Shown here: positions 1-5,881 of the stretch, piece by piece | Position numbering within the stretch: position 1 is the stretch's first letter | Layout of the letters: each line of letters starts with the position of its first letter | From: UBA9630 sp037137555 | Lineage (GTDB): Bacteria > Patescibacteriota > Minisyncoccia > Moranbacterales > UBA2206 | NCBI GenBank assembly: GCA_037137555.1 | Contig: JBAXKA010000018.1 | Coordinates: forward strand, 1 to 17,231 | Reading direction: 5' to 3' | DNA: 17,231 bases | Made by a program: the position numbers and the translations under genes | Notes under the pieces: model-generated | Told to the model about the DNA's origin: nothing | The model's database searches: none | The model's input: the letters and a program-made list of their open reading frames with translations, nothing else

Positions 1-39
1 TCCTGTTTCTAGTTTTAGATATTTTATGGCAGACACAAT

Positions 40-177
40 TTAGGGGACGGTCTCTAAAATATCACCAACTCGAATAGTGGCAAATTTATCTTTATTAAGA
101 CGACCTTCGACTGTTTTTTTGCCTTGTAGGATGAGTGAATGATATGGTTCTTGAATATTGATTGAGATATTTGCCAT
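40..177 (-). pseudogene. Truncated ASCH-domain-like protein (5' remnant)
   Basis: A 45-codon reading frame starts MANISINIQEPYHSLILQGK and continues through KKTVEGRLNK to VGDILETVP and a stop. The pattern 'QEPY..LI..GKKTVEGRLNKxKF...xVGD' is what I recall from the start of ASCH-domain proteins (small RNA-binding-like beta-barrel family). A full ASCH domain is about 100 residues or more, so this copy keeps only the first strand-helix part. None of the three frames beyond the stop continues the domain as far as base 1, so a simple one-base frameshift does not explain the break; replacement or insertion of foreign sequence near position 55 is more likely. No clear Shine-Dalgarno is seen. Family assignment is by eye and moderate. 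Confidence 0.5.
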
Positions 178-227
178 AAATAAATTTTAATAAGTTGGAA
201 GTCCGTGCTCAGTATTAATCCTAATAT

Positions 228-284
228 TCAAGAATCCTCTTTGATAATTAAAAGTTTTTGATCTTGTAATTTATATATTGCCAT
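228..284 (-). pseudogene. 18-codon gene-start remnant, possibly DUF5655-like
   Basis: The frame MAIYKLQDQKLLIIKEDS followed by TGA looks like the opening residues of proteins I recall as DUF5655-containing (typical start 'M-x-I-Y-K-L ... L-x-x-I-x-E'). Nothing recognisable continues in frame after the stop. It lies 50 bases upstream of the truncated ASCH-like gene on the same strand. It could equally be a chance open frame; the match is short and from memory, so confidence is low. Confidence 0.2.
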
Positions 285-308
285 GTTAGTTAGTTTTAAT
301 AGACAGAA

Positions 309-336
309 AATCGCACTTTCAAAAATGCGATTTTCC
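309..336 (-). terminator. Hairpin terminator of the rplS-tRNA transcript
   Basis: On the minus strand AAAATCGCA and TGCGATTTT form a 9-bp stem with a loop of about 10 bases, ending in Us. It begins just after the 3' end of tRNA-Gly, the last tRNA of the cluster, so it probably ends the rplS-tRNA read-through transcript. Confidence 0.65.
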
Positions 337-342
337 AAAATG

Positions 343-414
343 AGCGGGTAACGGGAATCGAACCCGTCGCTCGTCCTTGGCAAGGACGTATATTAGCCAC
401 TATACGATACCCGC
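343..414 (-). tRNA. tRNA-Gly(GCC)
   Basis: The minus-strand cloverleaf has acceptor GCGGGTA paired with TACCCGC, anticodon loop TTGCCAA (anticodon GCC) on a CGTCC/GGACG stem, and T-loop TTCGATT. The discriminator is U. CCA is not encoded (CAT follows), so the CCA-adding enzyme encoded in this window is needed. It is the last tRNA before the terminator at 309-336. Confidence 0.95.
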
Positions 415-426
415 TTAATTAGTTTG

Positions 427-498
427 TGCCGAAGGGCAGAGTTGAACTGCCGACGCAAGGATTTTCAGTCCTTCGCTCTACCGCTGAGCTACTTCGGC
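427..498 (-). tRNA. tRNA-Phe(GAA)
   Basis: Acceptor GCCGAAG pairs with CTTCGGC. The anticodon loop CTGAAAA (anticodon GAA) sits on an AAGGA/TCCTT stem, and the T-loop is TTCAACT. The discriminator is A and CCA is not encoded. It lies 12 bases upstream of tRNA-Gly and 13 bases downstream of tRNA-Val on the same transcript. Confidence 0.95.
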
Positions 499-511
499 TC
501 GTTTAAAATTG

Positions 512-584
512 TGGACCCTATAGGACTCGAACCTATAACCCCCTCGGTGTAAACGAGGTGCTCTAGCCATTGAGCTAAGGATCC
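512..584 (-). tRNA. tRNA-Val(UAC)
   Basis: Acceptor GGATCCT pairs with AGGGTCC (one G-U pair). The anticodon loop TTTACAC (anticodon UAC) sits on a CCTCG/CGAGG stem, and the T-loop is TTCGAGT. The discriminator is A and CCA is not encoded. It is part of the tRNA string downstream of rplS. Confidence 0.95.
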
Positions 585-614
585 AGTTTTTTAGTAGTTT
601 ATTTTCTGATTTCG

Positions 615-700
615 TGGTGCCTTCGGCGGGACTCGAACCCGCATGACCTTACGATCCATGCACCTCAAGCATGTGTGTATACCAATTCCACCACGAAGGC
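615..700 (-). tRNA. tRNA-Leu(GAG), with encoded CCA
   Basis: This is a class II tRNA with acceptor GCCTTCG/CGAAGGC, anticodon loop TTGAGGT (anticodon GAG) on a CATGC/GCATG stem, and a long variable arm. The discriminator A (618) is followed directly by CCA (615-617), unlike every other tRNA in the window; this could be chance. Its 5' end is only 9 bases after the rplS stop codon, so it is very probably cut out of the rplS transcript. Confidence 0.95.
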
Positions 701-709
701 GCAAAAAAT

Positions 710-1171
710 CTAGGCGACTTTTTTCTCTTCAACTTTTTCTGCGACTGCAACCTCTTTTTTTTCTTCAATTTTTACAGGAGCTTTTTCTGGTTTCGGCTTA
801 TCTTTTTTATTAACATCTTTAATATCTTTATATTTCATACGGCTTTGTTTGGTTGTCAGTGTGCGAACAAAATAAAGCTTTGCTCTACGGACTTTTGCCC
901 GTTTTACGAGTTCTATCTTTTCGACATTTTTTGAGCCAATAGGAATAATCATTTCGACGCCAATGTCATGCGTTACTTTTCGCACTGTAATTGTTGGTGA
1001 AGAACTTTGTCTACCCTTAACAGCAATAATCAAACCTTCAAAAAGTTGCGTTCTTTCTTTGGCACCTTCTTTAATACGCAAAAATACTTTTACCACATCT
1101 CCACTGTGAAATTCTTGGGCATCTTTCAAAGCTCTCTGCGATTGATTAAACTCAATAATCTTCTTTTCCAT
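710..1171 (-). CDS. rplS: 50S ribosomal protein L19
   Basis: L19 sits at the 30S-50S interface of the ribosome. The 153-aa product has the family's core: FHSGDVVKVFLRIKEG (21-36), ER-TQLFEGLIIAVKG (39-53), a TVRK strand (62-65), and the near-invariant basic segment RAKVRRAKLYFVR (91-103). Typical L19 is about 115 residues; here residues ~115-153 are an added tail rich in Lys, Glu, Ala and Val, probably disordered. The ATG at 1169-1171 is only 6 bases after a -10 hexamer, so the mRNA should be leaderless, and there is no Shine-Dalgarno. The gene lies 33 bases after rluD and 9 bases before tRNA-Leu(GAG), linking ribosome protein and tRNA expression. Identification is firm. Confidence 0.97.
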   Translation of the reverse strand: MEKKIIEFNQSQRALKDAQEFHSGDVVKVFLRIKEGAKERTQLFEGLIIAVKGRQSSSPTITVRKVTHDIGVEMIIPIGSKNVEKIELVKRAKVRRAKLYFVRTLTTKQSRMKYKDIKDVNKKDKPKPEKAPVKIEEKKEVAVAEKVEEKKVA

Positions 1172-1177
1172 ACAGTT

Positions 1178-1186
1178 ATTATAGCA
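1178..1186 (-). promoter_or_regulatory. rplS extended -10 promoter, leaderless
   Basis: On the minus strand TGC-TATAAT is followed by only 6 bases before the rplS ATG. The hexamer is a perfect consensus with an extended TG; no good -35 is seen. Transcription should start at or next to the initiation codon. Confidence 0.6.
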
Positions 1187-1204
1187 AATTATTACTTTGT
1201 TATA

Positions 1205-2164
1205 CTAGCTTGCTTTGTTTTTTTCGTCAAGGAAAAAGCCAAAATCTAAAAAATCAGCTGGAAGTGGTGAGCTGAAATCATAAGTATTGCCAAAAAGCGT
1301 AAAGCTAATTGATTGAGCATGCAGTAGTTGTCTTCTGGCAGAGTCCAGTCTTTTTATGCCACGCAAAAAATATTTTTTATCACCAACAATCGGATGACCA
1401 ATGAAAGTTAGATGCACGCGAATTTGATGCATTCGTCCTGTTTTTGGCGATACTTCCAAAAGTGCAAAATTATCATCTAGTGTTTTTAGCGTGCGAAATT
1501 CCGTAATTGCTTCACGAATTTTTGTTCTGGTTTTTCGTCCTGCCACAACTTGTCTGCGATAATCAGCTGAGCGAGCCAGTGATTTTTTAATAATATCTTC
1601 CGCTGGACTTGGCACACCATAAACAATGGCTTGATATTTTTTTTCAATTTCTTTGTCTTGAAATTGCCTTTTCAATTCTGTAAATGTTTCAATATTTTTT
1701 GCAATCACAATCACTCCGCTCGTATCTTTATCTAAACGATGCACGATTCCTGGTCGCAATTTTCCTTCTTTTGTCTCATCGCAAACACCTTCAATCTCTG
1801 GGAATTGAGCCATCAAATAGTTGACGAGAGTATTTTCTTTTTGATTATCATCAGGATGCACTTGCATACCGGCTGGCTTATTAATAACAATAATATTTTC
1901 ATCAGAAAAAATAATCGAGAGCTTTTTATTTTCTTTTGGCAAAAGTATTTTTTCTTCGGTAAAAATGAAATCATAAGTAATCTCATCATTATTTTTCAAA
2001 ACATAGCCGGATTTTACTTTATTTCCATTCACTAAAATTCGCTCGGCTTTAATTTGGCGAGAAATTTCACTGCGAGTAATTTTTCCATCAAAAAGAATCC
2101 CCCCACTGAGAAATTTATCCAACCGTTCGCCGGAGCTATCTTTTGTTATAATTATTTTTTGCAT
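1205..2164 (-). CDS. rluD: RluA/RluD-family pseudouridine synthase
   Basis: This enzyme family isomerises uridine to pseudouridine in 23S rRNA (RluD: helix 69) or tRNA. The 319-aa protein has an N-terminal S4 RNA-binding domain (about 12-70, with ERLDKFLS and SRSEIS-like residues, here RSEISRQIKAERILVNG). The RluA catalytic domain follows, with INKPAGMQVHP (94-104), the signature VHRLDKDTSG (141-150) carrying the catalytic Asp145, and R-x-HQIRVHL near residue 245. Length is normal. The start codon lies 7 bases after the 3' end of a truncated tRNA-Leu, with no Shine-Dalgarno and no obvious promoter of its own, so it is probably read from the tRNA promoter at 2444-2472. The exact target uridines cannot be told from sequence; the symbol is the nearest family member. 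Confidence 0.88.
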   Translation of the reverse strand: MQKIIITKDSSGERLDKFLSGGILFDGKITRSEISRQIKAERILVNGNKVKSGYVLKNNDEITYDFIFTEEKILLPKENKKLSIIFSDENIIVINKPAGMQVHPDDNQKENTLVNYLMAQFPEIEGVCDETKEGKLRPGIVHRLDKDTSGVIVIAKNIETFTELKRQFQDKEIEKKYQAIVYGVPSPAEDIIKKSLARSADYRRQVVAGRKTRTKIREAITEFRTLKTLDDNFALLEVSPKTGRMHQIRVHLTFIGHPIVGDKKYFLRGIKRLDSARRQLLHAQSISFTLFGNTYDFSSPLPADFLDFGFFLDEKNKAS

Positions 2165-2171
2165 AATGTTG

Positions 2172-2212
2172 TGCCCAGAAGAGGACTCGAACCTCCAATC
2201 CCTTGCGAGAAT
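2172..2212 (-). pseudogene. Truncated Leu-type tRNA (3' part only)
   Basis: On the minus strand a variable-arm-like segment (ATTCTCGCAAGGGAT), a T-arm with loop TTCGAGT on GGAGG/CCTCT, and an acceptor 3' strand TCTGGGC plus A are intact. The needed 5' strand GCCCAGA, D-arm and anticodon arm are absent. The T-arm region matches tRNA-Leu(CAG), 200 bases upstream, at 19 of 20 positions, so it derives from a class II leucine tRNA. A perfect 7-bp hairpin (2212-2227) abuts the broken edge. The fragment ends 7 bases before the rluD ATG. Confidence 0.7.
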
Positions 2213-2227
2213 CCCGCCTTGGCGGGA
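2212..2227. repeat. GC-rich hairpin TCCCGCC-TT-GGCGGGA
   Basis: A perfect 7-bp inverted repeat with a 2-base loop sits exactly at the broken 5' edge of the truncated tRNA-Leu. It is far more GC-rich than its surroundings and looks like a dispersed palindromic repeat, which may mark the event that removed the tRNA's 5' half. Confidence 0.55.
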
Positions 2228-2246
2228 CGCTTAGTTTAAATGATTG

Positions 2247-2330
2247 TGCCGCGGGCGAGACTCGAACTCGCACGGAGATAAATCCACCAGTTCCTAAGAC
2301 TGGCGTGTATACCAATTTCACCACCGCGGC
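2247..2330 (-). tRNA. tRNA-Leu(UAG)
   Basis: Class II tRNA with acceptor GCCGCGG/CCGCGGC, anticodon loop CTTAGGA (anticodon UAG) on a CCAGT/ACTGG stem, a variable arm and T-loop TTCGAGT. The discriminator is A and CCA is not encoded. It follows tRNA-Leu(CAG) by 15 bases on the same transcript. Confidence 0.95.
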
Positions 2331-2345
2331 ATTTAATTTTTTTCG

Positions 2346-2429
2346 TGGGCGAAAGAGGACTTGAACCTCCAAGGGATTGCTCCCACTAGCACCTGAAGCT
2401 AGCGCGTCTGCCAATTTCGCCATCCGCCC
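2346..2429 (-). tRNA. tRNA-Leu(CAG)
   Basis: Class II tRNA with acceptor GGGCGGA/TTCGCCC (one G-U pair), anticodon loop TTCAGGT (anticodon CAG) on a CTAGC/GCTAG stem, a variable arm, and T-loop TTCAAGT. The discriminator is A and CCA is not encoded. It is first in the tRNA-rluD transcript, 14 bases from the promoter -10. Confidence 0.95.
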
Positions 2430-2443
2430 CGTTGCCTACAAGT

Positions 2444-2472
2444 AGCATACAACGCAAAAATATTTTTAGCAA
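2444..2472 (-). promoter_or_regulatory. Promoter of the tRNA-Leu/rluD transcript
   Basis: On the minus strand TTGCTA, a 17-base spacer and TATGCT lie just upstream of tRNA-Leu(CAG). Spacing is ideal and each hexamer matches consensus at about four positions. Confidence 0.5.
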
Positions 2473-2482
2473 ACTGCATCTT

Positions 2483-2776
2483 TTAATCCAAAAGCACTTT
2501 CAATCGTCGCACTTCTTCTTTTAATGCTCCGTCATTGCCATATTCACCATGATGGCGAGTATTTTCTCCGTAAGTTTCCTTTTTGACATCCAAATGAATA
2601 TTGATTAGCATATCCGTGCCAGTCATTTTGACATACATATGAAAGCGTGGATAACCAGCTGTGGCCATTGGACGAATAAAACTCATTTCATCGCCCTCAT
2701 GTCTTTGAAAAGCATAACCCAATCGACGCAAATTATTAACAGGATTACCTTGAATATTTTTGACTTCTAATTGCAT
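2483..2776 (-). CDS. Conserved 97-aa protein of unknown function
   Basis: I recognise this only as a small protein that recurs in Patescibacteria-type genomes; no function is known to me. The sequence has no signal peptide or membrane segment. The middle reads as alternating beta strands (MSFIRPM 31-37, YPRFHMYVKM 42-51, MLINIHLDVKK 56-66) with clustered histidines and acids (His46, His61, Asp63, His75, His76), followed by a charged C-terminal helix (84-97). The pattern 'YPRFHxYxK ... NIHLDxKKxxYG' looks conserved. It starts 9 bases after the folD stop, so it is probably the second gene of a folD operon. There is no Shine-Dalgarno. Its stop is 54 bases from the tRNA-Leu(CAG) gene. Confidence 0.75.
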   Translation of the reverse strand: MQLEVKNIQGNPVNNLRRLGYAFQRHEGDEMSFIRPMATAGYPRFHMYVKMTGTDMLINIHLDVKKETYGENTRHHGEYGNDGALKEEVRRLKVLLD

Positions 2777-2785
2777 ATTTTTTTA

Positions 2786-3625
2786 TTAGAGATTAGCTGC
2801 TAAAATAGTATTTCGCATCAGCATAATAATCGTCATTGGTCCAACTCCACCAGGAACAGGTGTAATATAACTAGTTTTAGCACAAACAGAAAAATAATCA
2901 ACATCACCAACTAATTTTCCTTTGGCATCGCGATTCATTCCCACATCAATCACAACAGCATCTTGTTTAACCATATCAACTTTTATTAATCCAGCTTTTC
3001 CGGTGGCTGAAATTAAAATATCCGCTTGTTTGCAAATAGCAGCTAAATTTTTTGTTTTAGAATTGCAAACTGTTACAGTTGCACCAAGATTTATAAGCAT
3101 CACCGCCAAAGGTTTTCCCACGATATTACTTCTGCCGATAATGACAATATTTTTTCCTTCAACTGAAATAGTATTTCTTTTTAAAAGTTCCAAAATTCCG
3201 GCTGGCGTGCAAGGCATAAAAATAGCTTGATTCAAAAAAACTTTTCCCACATTTTCCGGATGAAAACAATCCACATCTTTTTTCGGATCAATTAAATTTA
3301 TAATCCTTCTTACATCAAGATGCTCAGGCAAAGGCAATTGAATTAAAATTCCGTGTATTTTTTTGTCAGTATTATTTTTTTTGATTAGTTTTTCCAGTTC
3401 GTCTTGCGATACTAACCCTGACAAACGAATTACTTGAGAATTTATTCCCAACTCGCTAGCTACGCGTTCTTTATTTTTAACATAAATTTGCGAAGCATTG
3501 TCTTCACCAACTAAAATAACCACAAGCCTTGGCACAATTCCTTTTTTCGCCAAAGCCAAAACTTCTATGCTTAGTTCTTTTTTAATTTCTTCTGAAATTT
3601 TTTTCCCGTCGATTATTTTTATCAT
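2786..3625 (-). CDS. folD: Bifunctional methylenetetrahydrofolate dehydrogenase / methenyltetrahydrofolate cyclohydrolase
   Basis: FolD interconverts 5,10-methylene-, 5,10-methenyl- and 10-formyl-tetrahydrofolate in the cytosol, using NADP(H) or NAD(H), and feeds one-carbon units to purine, thymidylate and formyl-Met-tRNA synthesis. At 279 aa it is full length. The catalytic block SQIYVKNK (45-52) has the Tyr48 and Lys52 pair, GILIQLPLP (92-100) has the active Gln96, and KDVDCFHPENVGK (116-128) carries Asp119, with Cys where Gly is usual. The Rossmann motif is GRSNIVGKP (164-172), and the signature PVPGGVGPMT (256-265) closes the domain. A -10 lies 7 bases before the ATG and there is no Shine-Dalgarno, so the mRNA is probably leaderless. 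A 97-aa gene follows 9 bases later. Confidence 0.97.
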   Translation of the reverse strand: MIKIIDGKKISEEIKKELSIEVLALAKKGIVPRLVVILVGEDNASQIYVKNKERVASELGINSQVIRLSGLVSQDELEKLIKKNNTDKKIHGILIQLPLPEHLDVRRIINLIDPKKDVDCFHPENVGKVFLNQAIFMPCTPAGILELLKRNTISVEGKNIVIIGRSNIVGKPLAVMLINLGATVTVCNSKTKNLAAICKQADILISATGKAGLIKVDMVKQDAVVIDVGMNRDAKGKLVGDVDYFSVCAKTSYITPVPGGVGPMTIIMLMRNTILAANL

Positions 3626-3632
3626 ATAGTTA

Positions 3633-3641
3633 ATTATAGCA
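3633..3641 (-). promoter_or_regulatory. folD extended -10 promoter, leaderless
   Basis: On the minus strand TGC-TATAAT is followed by 7 bases and then the folD ATG. The hexamer is perfect; no good -35 is present. The start of transcription should coincide with the start codon. Confidence 0.6.
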
Positions 3642-3701
3642 CAAAAAAAACTTACATCCTACCCTGAAATGCGATTCAGATTAGAATTTAAGATATTTTG
3701 C

Positions 3702-3730
3702 TTGCATACTTTTTGTTTTTAGTATATTAT
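3702..3730 (+). promoter_or_regulatory. Promoter for the coiled-coil gene
   Basis: TTGCAT, a 17-base spacer and TATTAT form a reasonable sigma-70-type promoter about 100 bases upstream of the plus-strand gene at 3828. Confidence 0.4.
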
Positions 3731-3827
3731 TTGATTATACAAAAAGTATAGCTTAAGTTGTTGATTTGTGGAATTTATTTCGCAAGAGGTCTAATTGATT
3801 AACAAAATAATTATTAAAAATAAACAT

Positions 3828-4439
3828 ATGGGATTTGGAGAACCAAAAATGCCAACTCGAGAGGATATGGCAAAAATTCAAAAAGAGCGAACTATCAATG
3901 ATGCTGAGCTTCTTAAGGACGGAGCGGAGTATCAAGTGGATGAGAGCGGAAATTCTATCCTTACGCCAACAGGAGAGCAATTTGATTCTGCTAAGAATGA
4001 AATGGGCGAAGCTTTTCATCGGGAGAATGTTGGACTCAAAAAAGAAAATGCAGAGTTAATGGAAAAGAACGCAGAGTTGATGAAAAAATTAGAAGACATG
4101 GAAACAAGAATGAAAAAAATCAATGAGCTTACTAATAATGATTCTACGGGGAATAGAGAAACAGCACGGATAGTATTCGGTCCCACGAAAGAAGAACTAA
4201 ATGAAATAGGAGAAGATGTTAAAGAAATGAGCAAATCTGATTTCGAGAGTCAATATGGCTCTGGAGTAGAGAGCGTTGGCGTGGATCCACGCGTCGCATT
4301 AAAAGACTTGGATAACTTGGATAACACATACCTAAGTGATCCATTGAAATATTTAGAGAAAATCAGTAAGGCTATTGATGATGAGAATAAGGATGTAATT
4401 GTCGTTGAAAATCATACATATATTGTGGATAAAAAATAG
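3828..4439 (+). CDS. Coiled-coil protein of unknown function
   Basis: I do not know a function. The 203-aa product (from ATG 3828) begins MGFGEPKMPTREDMAKIQ. It continues with a short acidic segment (ERTINDAELLKDGAEYQVDE), then a clear heptad coiled coil over about residues 65-105 (repeats of ENAELMEKNAELMKKLE). The C-terminal part is acidic and mixed, ending in strands VIVVENHTYIVDKK. There is no signal peptide or membrane span. The start is uncertain. TTG at 3795 has AAGAGG 5 bases upstream, and ATG at 3849 has GGAG 8 bases upstream, while ATG 3828 has no ribosome site but gives the N-terminus I recall from Patescibacteria relatives. A strong hairpin follows 13 bases after the stop. Confidence 0.7.
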   Translation: MGFGEPKMPTREDMAKIQKERTINDAELLKDGAEYQVDESGNSILTPTGEQFDSAKNEMGEAFHRENVGLKKENAELMEKNAELMKKLEDMETRMKKINELTNNDSTGNRETARIVFGPTKEELNEIGEDVKEMSKSDFESQYGSGVESVGVDPRVALKDLDNLDNTYLSDPLKYLEKISKAIDDENKDVIVVENHTYIVDKK

Positions 4440-4452
4440 ACCACTGATTTCA

Positions 4453-4485
4453 TGTCGGTTCAGGTCAAGAGACACTGAACCGACA
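4453..4485. terminator. Strong hairpin between convergent genes
   Basis: TGTCGGTTCAG (4453-4463) pairs perfectly with CTGAACCGACA (4475-4485), and an inner GTC/GAC extends the stem past a bulged A. It lies between the convergent ends of the coiled-coil gene and the ATPase pseudogene, where a two-way terminator is expected. Neither side has a T-run, so it may instead act on mRNA stability. Confidence 0.5.
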
Positions 4486-4515
4486 GATCGAACTGTTAAA
4501 TCTTGTTCTATAAAT

Positions 4516-5751
4516 TTAAATTTCCCAAGGATAAATATAATGTTTATCCTTTTTTTCTCCCAAGAGACTAATGACCTTATAATCTTCTGCTTTGTATTTT
4601 TCTAAAAAAAACGCGATAGAAGCTTTTCTAAAATTGCCAAAATTCTTTTTCACTTCAATCGGCAATAGTTTGCCTTTTTTAGTTAAGATAAAATCAATTT
4701 CATTTTGATTCTTATTTCTCCAATAATTTAAATCTTGTGTCCCATATTTTTTTGTAAGTTCTGAAAAAATACTTGTTTCAAAAACATTTCCCAAAAAAGT
4801 TTTTTGCAGATTTTTAAGCCAAAGCATTTGCAAAATTCCTGTATCATAAAAAAATATTTTGGGTGTTTTTATTACTTCAATTTTGGCGCTAGTGCTATAT
4901 GGGCGTAAAATTTTTATGATATAGGTATTTTATAAAATAAACAAATAACTTTCCACTGTTGATTGAGAAAGTTGACATGTCCTTGCTAATTCAGCCACAT
5001 TCAAAAGATTTCCACTCTGCGTTGCCAAAACTTTTAGCATGTTATTAAATTTATCTATGCTCTTAATATTTGCCAAATCGCGAATATCTTTTTTGATATA
5101 AGTATCAATTATTTGTTGTAAATATTTTTCTTTCTTTTCGATTGAATCTTCTATCACGATCTTTGGATAACCACCAAAAGTTCCGTATTCTTCATATAGT
5201 GCGACCATTTTTTCTAAATGAAATTTATCCAAACTTTTCGAGTTGTTCGCTGGCATATCCTTAAAACGCAGAAATTCTGAAAAAGACAAATTGAAAATCT
5301 CAAAATCAACCGTTCGACCGACAAGGGAATCGGAAAATTTTGATTTAATATTAAAACTTGATGATCCTGAAACGATTAGTTGAATATATTTATGATGATC
5401 AGCGATTAATTTAAGTAGCGGGGAAGGATTTATGAGATATTGCACTTCATCAATAAAAACATAAAGTTTTTCCACTCCACTTTTAATTATCTCCAAATTA
5501 ATACCCTCTCCTTTCAAGAAATTTAGCATAGATTCAGCTCCGACATTTAAAATTTCTTGAAAGCGTGAATCCTCCAAATCAAAAAAATAAGTCTGCTTGC
5601 CAGCATTTTTTAATTGTTCTTCTAGATAAAAAAGAATATGGCTTTTACCAACTTGCCGTGCACCGTGAAGCACGATAATATTATCCGTACCAATATATTT
5701 ATTTATTTCATCATTAATATCCCTTTTTAAGACCTTTTTGTTCATAATCAT
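4516..5751 (-). pseudogene. AAA ATPase with DUF4143 domain, interrupted by one in-frame TAA
   Basis: Read through, the frame gives 411 codons. The N-terminal part (273 aa) has an AAA_14-type ATPase: Walker A GARQVGKS (30-37), Walker B VFIDE (98-102), and a sensor segment VSGSSSF. The C-terminal DUF4143 part, in the same frame after the stop, includes KIFFYDTGIL, the GNVFETSIFSEL helix, and the PD-(D/E)xK-like set NEIDFIL...PIEVK. The only lesion is codon 274 (TAA, 4930-4932), in the sequence YLFIL-stop-NTYIIKILRPY, where relatives usually have an acidic residue; GAA to TAA would do it. All else is intact, so the mutation looks recent. The family's role is poorly known. A second, intact paralogue lies upstream on the same strand. 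Confidence 0.85.
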
Positions 5752-5775
5752 ATGCTATGTTATGTTTATAACTTA

Positions 5776-5804
5776 ATTATAGACTACCCCAGAATATAAG
5801 TCAA
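5776..5804 (-). promoter_or_regulatory. Promoter of the first DUF4143 ATPase gene
   Basis: On the minus strand TTGACT, a 17-base spacer and TATAAT (perfect -10) lie 24 bases upstream of the ATG. The left arm of the inverted repeat 5782-5823 fills the spacer, and the other arm is just upstream of the -35. Confidence 0.7.
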
Positions 5805-5823
5805 GTTATGTTTTGGAGTAGTC
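5782..5823. promoter_or_regulatory. Operator-like inverted repeat at the ATPase promoter
   Basis: GACTACCCCA (5782-5791) and TGGAGTAGTC (5814-5823) are inverted arms matching at 9 of 10 positions, 22 bases apart. One arm lies between -10 and -35 and the other is upstream of -35, as in a looping or tetrameric repressor site. The core GACTA is shared with the repeats at the second ATPase promoter (7022-7083). Confidence 0.55.
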
Positions 5824-5881
5824 TAAATATTATCAAGACAACCCTTCAATTGCCAGTATTGATTTTTTCTCAGTTTTCATT

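Noticed and set aside
2136..2423. 95-aa minus-strand open frame
   Set aside because: It runs through tRNA-Leu(CAG), tRNA-Leu(UAG), the tRNA fragment and the rluD start; its peptide is just translated tRNA.
4930..4932. Reassigned TAA codon or alternative genetic code
   Set aside because: TAA, TAG and TGA all end well-defined genes here; known recoding in related phyla involves UGA, not UAA.
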